DNA of 64,000 nucleotides from Granulosicoccus sp964390335 (lineage in GTDB: Bacteria > Pseudomonadota > Gammaproteobacteria > Granulosicoccales > Granulosicoccaceae): assembly GCA_964390335.1 (NCBI GenBank), contig CAYMHU010000001.1:1-64000 (forward strand), given 5' to 3'. Each line of letters starts with the position of its first letter. The first letter of the stretch is position 1. Positions 54,882 through 63,367 of this stretch are shown in pieces. A program made the translations under genes and the position numbers. Under the pieces are notes generated by a model. It was not told the DNA's origin. It did not search any database and worked only from the letters and a program-made list of their open reading frames with translations.

Positions 54882-56765
54882 ATGAATCGATCGCGTATTT
54901 TAGCCAGCCTACTACTCGTTGCTGGAGGCACTGCAGCTTTATGGTGGTTCAGGACGCCAGCGTATAGTGAGGCCTGCCTTGAAACAAACCATAACTTAGT
55001 AATATGCGCGGCCAGCAATATGGCAAGGTTTACTCAGGACGAACCCCTATTACTTGAACATGCCGATTTCGACTTACGTTCACCATCAGTGCCGACCGTT
55101 CGTTTAATTGCGGCTCGCAATGAATCTGTTGGCATGCAATTTATCCTCAGACGCACGGGCACCAATGCACCAGCCATTGTCGACTACACGTTAGACGCGT
55201 GGCTTCCAGCAGGTAACAATCAGACAACTTTAGATTTCGGCATTCAATCTTCAGTTTACGTCGCTCACTATCATTGGATAGAAAATGGCGACTATACATG
55301 GGGACCCAAATCGCAAGTGCGCAAACGGCGCGCTGCTTACCCCGATGCATTGGTACCAGCGCAACACGGCTGTATGACAAACACCATGCAGCTTTTTAAT
55401 TCCATTCCAATCCCAAAACACACTAATCAAAATCAAGCCGTGTGGATTGATCACTATATAGCGCCGGACACTGCACCCGGTACTTATATTTTACCGATAC
55501 ATTTTAAAGTCGATCAGCAAACCGTTTCGATACAAGTTGAATTATCCGTTGTTGACGCGCTACTTCCTGATAAACCCAGCATCGATGCAATTGGTGAGGT
55601 ATACCGTAGCTACAACTTAGAGGGTGCAGGCACAGACCGCAGCACTGCAGCATGGCAACACATGTCGCACTGTTACCATCAGCTGGCTCACAAGCATCGA
55701 ATGGTGTTTATCGAACGAACCGATGATTTACCCAATGCCGATGGTTGGCGCGATTACGTAAATGCTATGGACCCCATACTCAACGGCGAACTGTTTAGCG
55801 AACAGTATGGCTATTCAGGAACCGGCATGCACACACCCGTCAGTGTATGGCGAACGCCGTGGCCACAAGAATACAACATCCAGCTTGAACGACCGCTTAC
55901 GGTACAAGACTTAGATCGTTACCGCATTATGGCTAAACAATGGCAGCAATTAGCTAGCGACAAGCAATGGAATGCAACGCAATTTTTTGCGTATGTGTTT
56001 GATGAAGTAGACGGACCGAATAAGGCGGGAATTCCAGACGATCAGTACCGTCGGTATCTTGCAATGGTGCATGATCAAATGGGTTTACTACAGAACGCTC
56101 TTGACGCCGGTTCTACCAATAAAAAGTTGGACTTACTGTGGACCTCGCATTCAAACCCTGCCGACTGGGCAGATGATCCCGCTTTGGACTTAAGCTATAA
56201 AGTCAGGCTTTGGTCACCCAATGCAAGCGCGGCCGATCCAGACTTTTTGCAACACCGCATAGCCAAAGGCGATACGGTTTGGTTTTACCATAGTGGACAT
56301 CCTGCAGTCGGAGCCCACAGCATTAATGCACATGGTGTTGATATGCGTACTTGGGGGGTTATCGGCGCACGCTATAACATCCAGGGGCAGCTCATGTGGG
56401 CGGTCAATCTAGGCGCCGACGAAAAACCCTTTGCGCAACCAAGCTATAAACCGGATGAAGACCGTTTCGGCAATGGTGTCATGGTATACCCCGGCAATCA
56501 ATTGGATAAGATCGGTTATAAAAAGTCGCCCGGGCCAATCCCATCAATGCGCTTGAAAACCTGGCGTCGTGGATTACAAGATGCAGAACTGTATTATCTT
56601 GCCAAGGCCGTTGATCAAAACGCCTCTGATCAACTCTTGCATCAGTTCATGCCTGTAGCTCTGGCAGATGCAACTGGAAAAGCTGCGTGGTCGTTCGAGC
56701 CGGCCGATTGGATAGAATTCAGAAAGGCACTGTTGAACATCATCGCGGGTGTGACTACACATTAA
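54882..56765 (+). CDS. Exported DUF4091/GH123-like glycoside hydrolase-type protein
   Basis: The 627-aa protein has a signal-anchor at about residues 7-24 (LASLLLVAGGTAALWWF), an N-terminal beta domain and a central-to-C-terminal barrel with the DUF4091 pattern. An Asp-Glu pair in AYVFDEVDGPNK (D374-E375) resembles the catalytic DE pair of GH123 N-acetylgalactosaminidases, and the C-terminal RLKTWRRGLQDAELYYLAKA is typical of DUF4091. It is divergent from uraH with only 62 bp between the start codons. Enzyme activity and sugar are not established. Confidence 0.8.
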   Translation: MNRSRILASLLLVAGGTAALWWFRTPAYSEACLETNHNLVICAASNMARFTQDEPLLLEHADFDLRSPSVPTVRLIAARNESVGMQFILRRTGTNAPAIVDYTLDAWLPAGNNQTTLDFGIQSSVYVAHYHWIENGDYTWGPKSQVRKRRAAYPDALVPAQHGCMTNTMQLFNSIPIPKHTNQNQAVWIDHYIAPDTAPGTYILPIHFKVDQQTVSIQVELSVVDALLPDKPSIDAIGEVYRSYNLEGAGTDRSTAAWQHMSHCYHQLAHKHRMVFIERTDDLPNADGWRDYVNAMDPILNGELFSEQYGYSGTGMHTPVSVWRTPWPQEYNIQLERPLTVQDLDRYRIMAKQWQQLASDKQWNATQFFAYVFDEVDGPNKAGIPDDQYRRYLAMVHDQMGLLQNALDAGSTNKKLDLLWTSHSNPADWADDPALDLSYKVRLWSPNASAADPDFLQHRIAKGDTVWFYHSGHPAVGAHSINAHGVDMRTWGVIGARYNIQGQLMWAVNLGADEKPFAQPSYKPDEDRFGNGVMVYPGNQLDKIGYKKSPGPIPSMRLKTWRRGLQDAELYYLAKAVDQNASDQLLHQFMPVALADATGKAAWSFEPADWIEFRKALLNIIAGVTTH

Positions 56766-56842
56766 TAGTCTTCACTCGCCGTCATTTACGCGTAAACTAC
56801 GACTACTATCAACTGCCATCACCCGCTTTAATTAACTTGATC

Positions 56843-57694
56843 ATGCAGATTCGGCATCCCAAAATCGCCAATTTTGTCGAAAATCCCAAGGTTGTCACGT
56901 TCATCATCGTTTTGATACTGATCAATGCGGTGACTTTAGGCCTGGAAACAAGCCCCGCTGCTGTTGCAAAGTACGGTAGCTTGTTGCGCGTTATCGACTT
57001 AGCTATTCTCATCGTGTTTACGGTCGAGCTGATCTTAAAACTGGTGGCCTATCGACTAAGCTTCTTTCGTTCGGGCTGGAATCTGTTTGATCTCGCGATT
57101 GTTGCAATAGCATGGATGCCATCCAGCGGACCATTTGCTATTTTGCGGGCATTGCGAATCTTGAGAGTATTGCGTTTGCTTTCGGTGGTGCCGCAAATGC
57201 GCCGCGTTATCGCTGCTATTGGGCACTCCATACCCGGCATGATGTCTGTTGTTGGCGTGTTGTGTTTACTCTTTTATGTATCTGCCGTTCTCACCACCAA
57301 ACTCTTTGGTCAGCACCCATCACCTGAATTGCAGGCCTGGTTCGGCACAATAGGTTCGTCGGCGTACACCTTGTTTCAAATAATGACTCTCGAAAGCTGG
57401 TCAATGGGTATCGTGAGACCAGTCATGGCACACTACCCGCTTGCCTGGCTGTTTTTTGTGCCATTCATTGTTATTACAAGCTTTGCAGTCCTCAATTTAT
57501 TTATTGGGATTATTGTGGATGCAATGCAAATGGTGCAACAGGATTCCAGGGCTGACGATGATGAGCAAACCGAGACTGCGGAACAACAAATCACTAAACA
57601 CGTGCAGGAACTTGAAACCGTGGTGCACACACTCAACGCAAAAATTGATGCGCTGTCTGATCAACTAGATCGCTCGCAAAACTCAGGAAAGTAA
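56843..57694 (+). CDS. Bacterial voltage-gated sodium channel (BacNav, NavAb-like)
   Basis: The 283-aa protein has six transmembrane helices: S1 about 16-33, S2 48-68, S3 78-92, S4 with gating arginines R102, R105, R108, R111 (ILRALRILRVLRLL), S5 133-153 and S6 204-230. The selectivity filter TLESWSM (182-188, Glu184) is the sodium-selective form of NaChBac and NavAb, and the surrounding residues through HYPLAWLFFVPFI closely follow NavAb. A C-terminal coiled coil (about 245-278) would hold the tetramer. The open frame extends upstream to 56687; ATG 56843 matches the family. The exchanger gene begins 9 bp later. Confidence 0.93.
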   Translation: MQIRHPKIANFVENPKVVTFIIVLILINAVTLGLETSPAAVAKYGSLLRVIDLAILIVFTVELILKLVAYRLSFFRSGWNLFDLAIVAIAWMPSSGPFAILRALRILRVLRLLSVVPQMRRVIAAIGHSIPGMMSVVGVLCLLFYVSAVLTTKLFGQHPSPELQAWFGTIGSSAYTLFQIMTLESWSMGIVRPVMAHYPLAWLFFVPFIVITSFAVLNLFIGIIVDAMQMVQQDSRADDDEQTETAEQQITKHVQELETVVHTLNAKIDALSDQLDRSQNSGK

Positions 57695-57703
57695 TCACAC
57701 ACA

Positions 57704-58786
57704 ATGACTATAACCATTTTATTAATGGCCGCAGGCGGCATGGTGCTGCTGGTAGCTGGTGCTGAAGTTATGGTCCGGGGTGCAGAGAAACTGGCCATTC
57801 AGTTTGGTATTTCACCGCTCGTTATTGGTTTAACAGTAGTCGCATTTGGTACCAGCGCGCCGGAGCTCGCTATTGGTATAAAGTCGGCGCTGACGGGACA
57901 AGCTGACATTGCGCTGGGCAATGTGGTTGGCAGCAACATTCTGAACATTTTACTGATACTCGGATTATCAGCGATTATCACACCGTTGGTCGTGGGCAGT
58001 CAGATTGTGCGTCGCGATGTACCCATTTTGTTAGTAGCATCATTGCTGTTGTTCGGTATGGCGTTTGACGGACGCATTGCCATCATTGAAGGCTTGGTTT
58101 TAATCGCGGGTAGCATCGTCTATACCGTGTACGCCATTGTCAGCGCGCGTCGTGAATCCAAAGGCAGCCGAGAATCCAAAGCAGAAGATAATGAAGCAGT
58201 TGATCAACAACCGGCTGGGGTATCTATCTTCTTGGTGATCGTTGGTTTAGCCATGCTGATTTATGGCGCCGACAAATTGGTTGATAGCGCTGTTGAAATT
58301 GCGCGTTGGCTTGGCGTCAGCGAGTTACTAATCGGATTAACTATTGTATCGATTGGCACATCCCTCCCTGAAATTGCCACTTCGGTGGTTGCGGCTATAC
58401 GTGGCATGCGAGACTTAGCCGTTGGTAACGTGGTGGGTAGTTGCCTGTTTAATATCTTGGCGGTAACCGGCGGTACCACTATTTTTGGTGATAACGGTTT
58501 AAGCGTTGACCCTGCACTCATCAACTTTGACTTACCCGTTATGCTAGCCGCAACCGTGGCCTGTTTACCTATATTCGCAACCGGCCACCTCATCAGTCGT
58601 TGGGAAGGCGCTTTGTTTTTCGTGTTTTATATCGCTTATACCACCTACTTAATTATGGCAAGTCACAGCGCGGAGTCGGTGGAAATTATGCGATGGGCTA
58701 TGTTGAGTTTTGTATTGCCATTAACGTTTATTACGCTGGGTATTTTGTGGATGCGTGAGATTCGGGAGCGCCGGAAACACGGGTAG
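57704..58786 (+). CDS. Sodium/calcium exchanger (CaCA family, YrbG type)
   Basis: The 360-aa exchanger has two inverted halves with the alpha-repeat motifs FGTSAPELAIGIKSALTGQA / ALGNVVGSNILNILLILG and IGTSLPEIATSVVAAIRGMR / AVGNVVGSCLFNILAVTG. A hydrophilic loop (about 145-175) lies between the halves and an extra C-terminal helix follows. It is slightly longer than E. coli YrbG. It would export calcium with sodium or proton gradients, or the reverse. It follows the sodium channel by 9 bp, so the two are almost certainly co-transcribed. Confidence 0.94.
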   Translation: MTITILLMAAGGMVLLVAGAEVMVRGAEKLAIQFGISPLVIGLTVVAFGTSAPELAIGIKSALTGQADIALGNVVGSNILNILLILGLSAIITPLVVGSQIVRRDVPILLVASLLLFGMAFDGRIAIIEGLVLIAGSIVYTVYAIVSARRESKGSRESKAEDNEAVDQQPAGVSIFLVIVGLAMLIYGADKLVDSAVEIARWLGVSELLIGLTIVSIGTSLPEIATSVVAAIRGMRDLAVGNVVGSCLFNILAVTGGTTIFGDNGLSVDPALINFDLPVMLAATVACLPIFATGHLISRWEGALFFVFYIAYTTYLIMASHSAESVEIMRWAMLSFVLPLTFITLGILWMREIRERRKHG

Positions 58787-58822
58787 ATTGAATCCAGGAA
58801 CACCTGCTGAACGAAGCGATCA

Positions 58823-58848
58823 AGGGTTAAATACGCCGTTTTAACCCT
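58823..58848 (+). terminator. Hairpin after the exchanger gene
   Basis: AGGGTTAAA (58823-58831) and TTTAACCCT (58840-58848) form a perfect 9-bp stem, 37 bp after the stop. No long U-tract follows, so termination efficiency is uncertain. Confidence 0.55.
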
Positions 58849-59049
58849 CAAAACTGCATTGTTAACGTATTGGCCAAACACTTGTGGGCATTTTGCGCCC
58901 TCGTGGCCGGATTTGTGCACTGCCAAAGGGCCAGTAAATCACTTTAGTCCGGTATAATCGCGCGATTACCAATCACGGCTTGCATTGTCCGCAGACAATC
59001 GGCGCACCAAATCGAGTAGCAACACCGAGCACGCGCACAGGAAATTCCC

Positions 59050-60873
59050 TTGATCCAGAAATTACGCAATATCGCCATTATCGCCCACGTTGACCATGGC
59101 AAGACAACGCTGGTTGATAAGCTATTACAACAATCAGGCACACTCGATTCGCGTCTGGCACCTACCGAGCGCTTAATGGACTCAAACGCCATTGAGAAAG
59201 AACGCGGCATCACTATCCTTGCCAAGAACACTGCGATCAAATGGAACGACTACCGCATCAATATTGTGGATACGCCGGGACACGCCGACTTTGGTGGTGA
59301 AGTTGAACGCGTGTTAAGCATGGTCGACTCGGTATTGCTGTTAGTTGACGCTGCCGAAGGCCCTATGCCGCAAACTCGCTTCGTTACTCAAAAAGCGTTT
59401 GCGATGGGCTTTCGTCCTATTGTTGTCATCAATAAAATTGATCGTGAAGGCGCACGACCTGACTGGGCGCTTGATCAAACGTTTGAACTGTTTGATAACC
59501 TGGGTGCAACCGATGAGCAGTTAGACTTTCCTGTGATCTATGCATCTGCAATTAACGGATTCTCAGGAGTCGAGCCAACTGTGTCCGAAGGCGATATGAC
59601 ACCGTTGTTCGAAACCATTGTTGAAGAAGTACCAGCGCCAGATGTTGATACAGAAGGCCCGTTTCAAATGCAGATTTCATCACTCGACTACAACAGCTAT
59701 GTTGGCGTTATTGGTATTGCCCGAATTAAGCGCGGCCAGCTACGTCCAAACCAGCAGGTAAAAGTAGTCGACGTGGAAGGTCAACAACGTTCAGCCAAAG
59801 TATTACAAGTACTGGGCTTTCATGGCCTGGAACGAATTGAAACTGATTTAGCGCAGGCAGGCGATATTGTCTGTATTACCGGTATCGATAAATTACATAT
59901 CTCCGATACGCTATGCGATCCAAACCACGTAGAAGCTCTACCGGCACTATCGGTTGATGAACCAACCATCAGTATGTTGTTTCAACCCAACTCGTCTCCG
60001 TTCGCCGGTAAAGAAGGTAAGTACGTCACCAGTAGAAATATCTGGGATCGATTACAAACAGAATTACTGCATAACGTTGCGCTACGTGTCGAGCGCACCG
60101 ATTTGAGCGAAACATTTAAAGTGTCGGGCCGTGGTGAGCTACACTTGTCGGTATTAATTGAAAACATGCGCCGCGAAGGGTATGAGCTGGGTGTCGGCCG
60201 TCCTATTGTTATCACACGCGAAGTCGATGGTGTGACGCATGAGCCGTTCGAGCAAATTACGATTGATGTAGAAGAACAGCATCAAGGCGCCATTATGGAA
60301 AAAATGGGCGAACGACGTGGCGAACTCAAAGACATGGTGCCCGATGGTAAAGGCCGCGTAAGACTCGACTACATTGCCCCTGCCAGAGGCATGATTGGAT
60401 TTCGAACCGAATTCCTGACCGCGACTTCCGGTTCAGGGTTGATCTACAGTGTGTTTGATCACTACGGACCAAAACTGAATTTCAGCGTTGGTCAACGACG
60501 CAACGGTGTGCTTATTTCAAACGGCACAGGCAAGGCCCTGGGTTTTGCACTGTGGAATTTACAAGAGCGCGGCCGTCTGATCACTGCAGCAAACGACGTT
60601 GTGTATGAAGGCCAGATTATCGGCATTCATTCGCGCGATAACGACTTAACCGTCAACTGCCTGAAGGGTAAACAGCTCACTAATGTTCGCGCATCGGGTA
60701 CGGATGAAAACATTCAGTTAACGCCGCCCATCAAAATGACGCTGGAACAAGCGCTTGAATTCATCGATGATGATGAGTTGGTTGAGGTAACGCCTGAGAA
60801 CATTCGGGTGCGTAAAAAGCATTTAACCGAAACTGATCGCAAGCGTCATTCACGTGCAGCGAAAGCGTCTTAG
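59050..60873 (+). CDS. typA: Ribosome-associated translational GTPase TypA/BipA
   Basis: The 607-aa GTPase has the five G motifs, starting AHVDHGKTTLVDKLLQQSG (12-30), then ERGITILAKNTA, DTPGHADFGGEVERVLSMVD and NKIDREGARP, followed by EF-G-like domains and the family C-terminus. It acts on the 50S ribosomal subunit in assembly, most clearly in the cold. The start is TTG at 59050 with AGGAA upstream, as family alignments begin IxxLRNIAIIAHVDHGK. Confidence 0.96.
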   Translation: MIQKLRNIAIIAHVDHGKTTLVDKLLQQSGTLDSRLAPTERLMDSNAIEKERGITILAKNTAIKWNDYRINIVDTPGHADFGGEVERVLSMVDSVLLLVDAAEGPMPQTRFVTQKAFAMGFRPIVVINKIDREGARPDWALDQTFELFDNLGATDEQLDFPVIYASAINGFSGVEPTVSEGDMTPLFETIVEEVPAPDVDTEGPFQMQISSLDYNSYVGVIGIARIKRGQLRPNQQVKVVDVEGQQRSAKVLQVLGFHGLERIETDLAQAGDIVCITGIDKLHISDTLCDPNHVEALPALSVDEPTISMLFQPNSSPFAGKEGKYVTSRNIWDRLQTELLHNVALRVERTDLSETFKVSGRGELHLSVLIENMRREGYELGVGRPIVITREVDGVTHEPFEQITIDVEEQHQGAIMEKMGERRGELKDMVPDGKGRVRLDYIAPARGMIGFRTEFLTATSGSGLIYSVFDHYGPKLNFSVGQRRNGVLISNGTGKALGFALWNLQERGRLITAANDVVYEGQIIGIHSRDNDLTVNCLKGKQLTNVRASGTDENIQLTPPIKMTLEQALEFIDDDELVEVTPENIRVRKKHLTETDRKRHSRAAKAS

Positions 60874-60906
60874 TAACGCATCTTAGTAACGCGTCTCAGT
60901 AACGGC
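60868..60906 (+). repeat. Three tandem 13-bp repeats over the typA stop codon
   Basis: TCTTAGTAACGCA, TCTTAGTAACGCG and TCTCAGTAACGGC follow one another at 60868-60906. The first unit contains the typA stop codon, so the second and third units carry further stop-like triplets. The function is unknown and may be a recent slip duplication. Confidence 0.8.
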
Positions 60907-60932
60907 TAGCCTTAGTCTTATTAGCAACTAAG

Positions 60933-60953
60933 AGCCCGGTACCACACCGGGCT
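60933..60953. terminator. Hairpin between converging typA and zapE
   Basis: AGCCCGGT (60933-60940) pairs with ACCGGGCT (60946-60953) around ACCAC, an 8-bp stem. It reaches into the last codon of zapE and likely terminates transcription from typA. Confidence 0.6.
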
Positions 60954-62082
60954 AGGTAGCAAGTGCTCGGCCCTGCGACAAATAATCCACCGTCTGCATT
61001 TCAACTAAACGACTGGCAGCACGCACAAATTCAAATTCCAAACGCGTACCGGTATACAGCTCATTCGGTTCAGCTTCGGCTGACACAATTAAATTTACGC
61101 GTTGATCATACAACTCATCTACCAGATTCACTAAGCGCCGCGCGGCATCGTTACGGGTTTCGTCGAGTATCAGCACATCGCTTAACAACATGGTAGTGAA
61201 GGTGCGCGCTAATTCTATATAGTCGTTGGTTGAACGCGGTGTATTGCACAGTGTGTCGAAAGTTAACCAAACCACATCGCCGGCTACAGCAACAACCGGT
61301 ATTTTACGGCTATTTATCGTTAGACTTTTATCCGGGCTCGGCGTGCCAATGATCAACCTGTCAAAATGCGCTTGCATCGCTGCTTTGCCTGCACGGTCAC
61401 ATCGCCCGTTATCCATATTACAAACGAGGTAGATGGGCTCCGTTTGCAATAAGCGCAAGCGATAATCCGTTTCACCCAACATTTCAACAACATGTGTATG
61501 TTGTTTTAACTGTGCAATTGCCGGTAAAAATCGATCCCGTTGCAAACCATCTTTATACAAATCATCCGGTACGCGATTAGATGTTGTCACCAGCGATACG
61601 CCTCGCGCAAACAGCTCCGTTAGCAAAGTACCTAACAACATGGCGTCGGTTATATCGTTAACATGGATTTCATCCAGTAACAGCAAGCGACTTTTCATAG
61701 CCCACTGATCAGCCACTAACGGAATGGGGTTTTCTACCTGACCCAAAGCGCGTAAGTCATCGTGGATTTGCTTCATAAAACCGTGGAAATGCAACCGGGT
61801 TTTATCTTCAAACGGCAAAGCATCAAAAAATAAATCGCACAAATGCGTTTTACCTCGACCTACCCCACCCCATAAGTACAAACCTTTAACGGGAGTTAAG
61901 GTTTTTTTTGATTTTGATTTAAAAAGTTTGGAAAGAATGCCGCTTGAATTGGCTTGCCACGGCGTTCGCTGACTGAGTTCATTCGCCAACGTATCCAGCC
62001 GTTGCATAATGTTGCGTTGCTCGGCATCCGGCGTTAATACACCCGACTCCAGCTCTCGCTCATAGCGTGCGAGTGGGCCCAC
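60952..62082 (-). CDS. zapE: ZapE: AFG1-like division-associated ATPase
   Basis: The 376-aa AAA-type ATPase has Walker A GLYLWGGVGRGKTHLCDLFF, Walker B LLLLDEIHVNDITDAMLLGT, and GVSLVTTSNRVPDDLYKDGL with the sensor and arginine residues. ZapE associates with the Z-ring in E. coli. The start is GTG at 62082 (GPLARYERELESG matches the family start). It follows the PilZ-like gene by 9 bp on the same strand. Confidence 0.93.
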   Translation of the reverse strand: MGPLARYERELESGVLTPDAEQRNIMQRLDTLANELSQRTPWQANSSGILSKLFKSKSKKTLTPVKGLYLWGGVGRGKTHLCDLFFDALPFEDKTRLHFHGFMKQIHDDLRALGQVENPIPLVADQWAMKSRLLLLDEIHVNDITDAMLLGTLLTELFARGVSLVTTSNRVPDDLYKDGLQRDRFLPAIAQLKQHTHVVEMLGETDYRLRLLQTEPIYLVCNMDNGRCDRAGKAAMQAHFDRLIIGTPSPDKSLTINSRKIPVVAVAGDVVWLTFDTLCNTPRSTNDYIELARTFTTMLLSDVLILDETRNDAARRLVNLVDELYDQRVNLIVSAEAEPNELYTGTRLEFEFVRAASRLVEMQTVDYLSQGRALAT

Positions 62083-62091
62083 GCTGAACAG

Positions 62092-62472
62092 CTACACCGT
62101 AGAAGCCAGGCTGTTTCCGGCTCTGATTGCGCGTATGGCTTCTTTTTGCCGAACCAACACATAGTGATGTAAGGCATCTAGTTGTTCCACACTTAAATCC
62201 ACAAAGCGGCAGGTCAGCTCTCCGTTGCGCACATCCGGTAGCACATCGACATAGCCCGAAATAGGTTTTTTTGCTGTCGGTAAATCGAGTGAGAACGGGT
62301 ACCGGCGACCTGCTTTAGCGGCATTCTCCGACGCTGAAAATGAGACTGCACTGATTTCAAGAATCCGGATTAAATTGCCATCGAGCTGCAATATGACGGG
62401 TTCGTCTGGGTTGGGCACCACTGAATATGCGGCGCGCCCGGTCGAAGGGCCTTGGACCAAAATTTCGCTCAT
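62092..62472 (-). CDS. PilZ-like domain protein with degenerate ligand motif
   Basis: The 126-aa protein has the size and strand pattern of a single PilZ domain (GNLIRILEISAVSFSA at 32-47 and later YVDVLPDVRNGELTCRFVDL), but the RxxxR motif is lacking and the second motif reads EISAVS where c-di-GMP binders have D/NxSxxG. It probably does not bind c-di-GMP, or does so weakly. It lies 3 bp after the MotA-like gene and 9 bp before zapE, all one direction, so the three may be co-transcribed. Confidence 0.55.
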   Translation of the reverse strand: MSEILVQGPSTGRAAYSVVPNPDEPVILQLDGNLIRILEISAVSFSASENAAKAGRRYPFSLDLPTAKKPISGYVDVLPDVRNGELTCRFVDLSVEQLDALHHYVLVRQKEAIRAIRAGNSLASTV

Positions 62473-62475
62473 CGA

Positions 62476-63249
62476 TCAGTTCCGCAAACCGTGCGGTACC
62501 AGCATCGCCAACCGATTTCGTAATCGTTGTACGTTGTTATCGTCCAGGATAATACTCGCGCCGCGATAGGCAATTTCAACCACCACCAGTTCGCGCATAT
62601 GCACTGATCGCAAACGGCCAACCAAGATGGTAGTCAGGATGGCCAGACTCACACCCGACACAAACGGCAGCACATTGCCACCCGTGAGCACCACGCCGTC
62701 GGTTGACACCATTCTGACTATTGATGCCAACGCCCCAATTAAAATGGCAAAGCCAATGGTAAACACGAACACATCCATGGCCAGTTGATGCAACATTTTT
62801 TCCGATGCTTGGCGGCGCGTCCAATGGTGCTGAATATCATTCTCTGCGGCGGCGTCGCCGATCAGATGGCAAATTTCCTCCACTTCAGGGGAATTTGAAC
62901 GCACTTCAGCCACACCCAGCAGCCCTTCGCGGCGGCTCAAATCGCAAATTTTGAGCATCGCGCGAGCCATCTCTTCGGGGGCAGTTCCACCGCGAACACC
63001 GCGAGCCAGTGCAAATTGCAATGCATGCGCAAGCTGATTGAGCGGAAAAGTCACGAGTAAGGCGACCAAGGTACCGCCGAATACCACAATAATGGGTTGA
63101 ACCACTTCAGCAGCGTGCTGAATGCCGCTCATGAACATCGAGAGGCCGATAGTCAGCAGCACCGCCGCTAGCAGCAGTGGAATGACTTGCCAGACCTCCA
63201 CGTTCTCGTGTTTTTGCACTACCAATTCGTCAGAGTTATATAACGGCAC
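62476..63249 (-). CDS. MotA/TolQ/ExbB-like proton channel protein
   Basis: The 257-aa protein has four hydrophobic segments (about 21-41, 52-72, 160-180, 192-214) in a MotA-like arrangement: VVQPIIVVFGGTLVALLVTF (MotA-type first pair), a cytoplasmic domain with EEMARAMLKICDLSRREGLL, and TIGFAILIGALASIVRMVST plus GNVLPFVSGVSLAILTTILV. It lacks the proline usually found in the third helix region of MotA. No motB, tolR or exbD lies next to it, so its partner is unknown. Confidence 0.78.
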   Translation of the reverse strand: MPLYNSDELVVQKHENVEVWQVIPLLLAAVLLTIGLSMFMSGIQHAAEVVQPIIVVFGGTLVALLVTFPLNQLAHALQFALARGVRGGTAPEEMARAMLKICDLSRREGLLGVAEVRSNSPEVEEICHLIGDAAAENDIQHHWTRRQASEKMLHQLAMDVFVFTIGFAILIGALASIVRMVSTDGVVLTGGNVLPFVSGVSLAILTTILVGRLRSVHMRELVVVEIAYRGASIILDDNNVQRLRNRLAMLVPHGLRN

Positions 63250-63367
63250 TGTTATTATTTTATCCGCTTATCAAAATGCCTGTCAGCAGCGCTAAACCAA
63301 GATGCGCCGTTCCATCGTTACTTGAGAATAGCAGAAACAATTGGATACATAGCGGCTAAATCCTGCA

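Noticed and set aside
56687..56842. Upstream extension of the sodium channel frame
   Set aside because: The extra 52 residues overlap the end of the DUF4091 gene and have no resemblance to the family, whose start fits ATG 56843.
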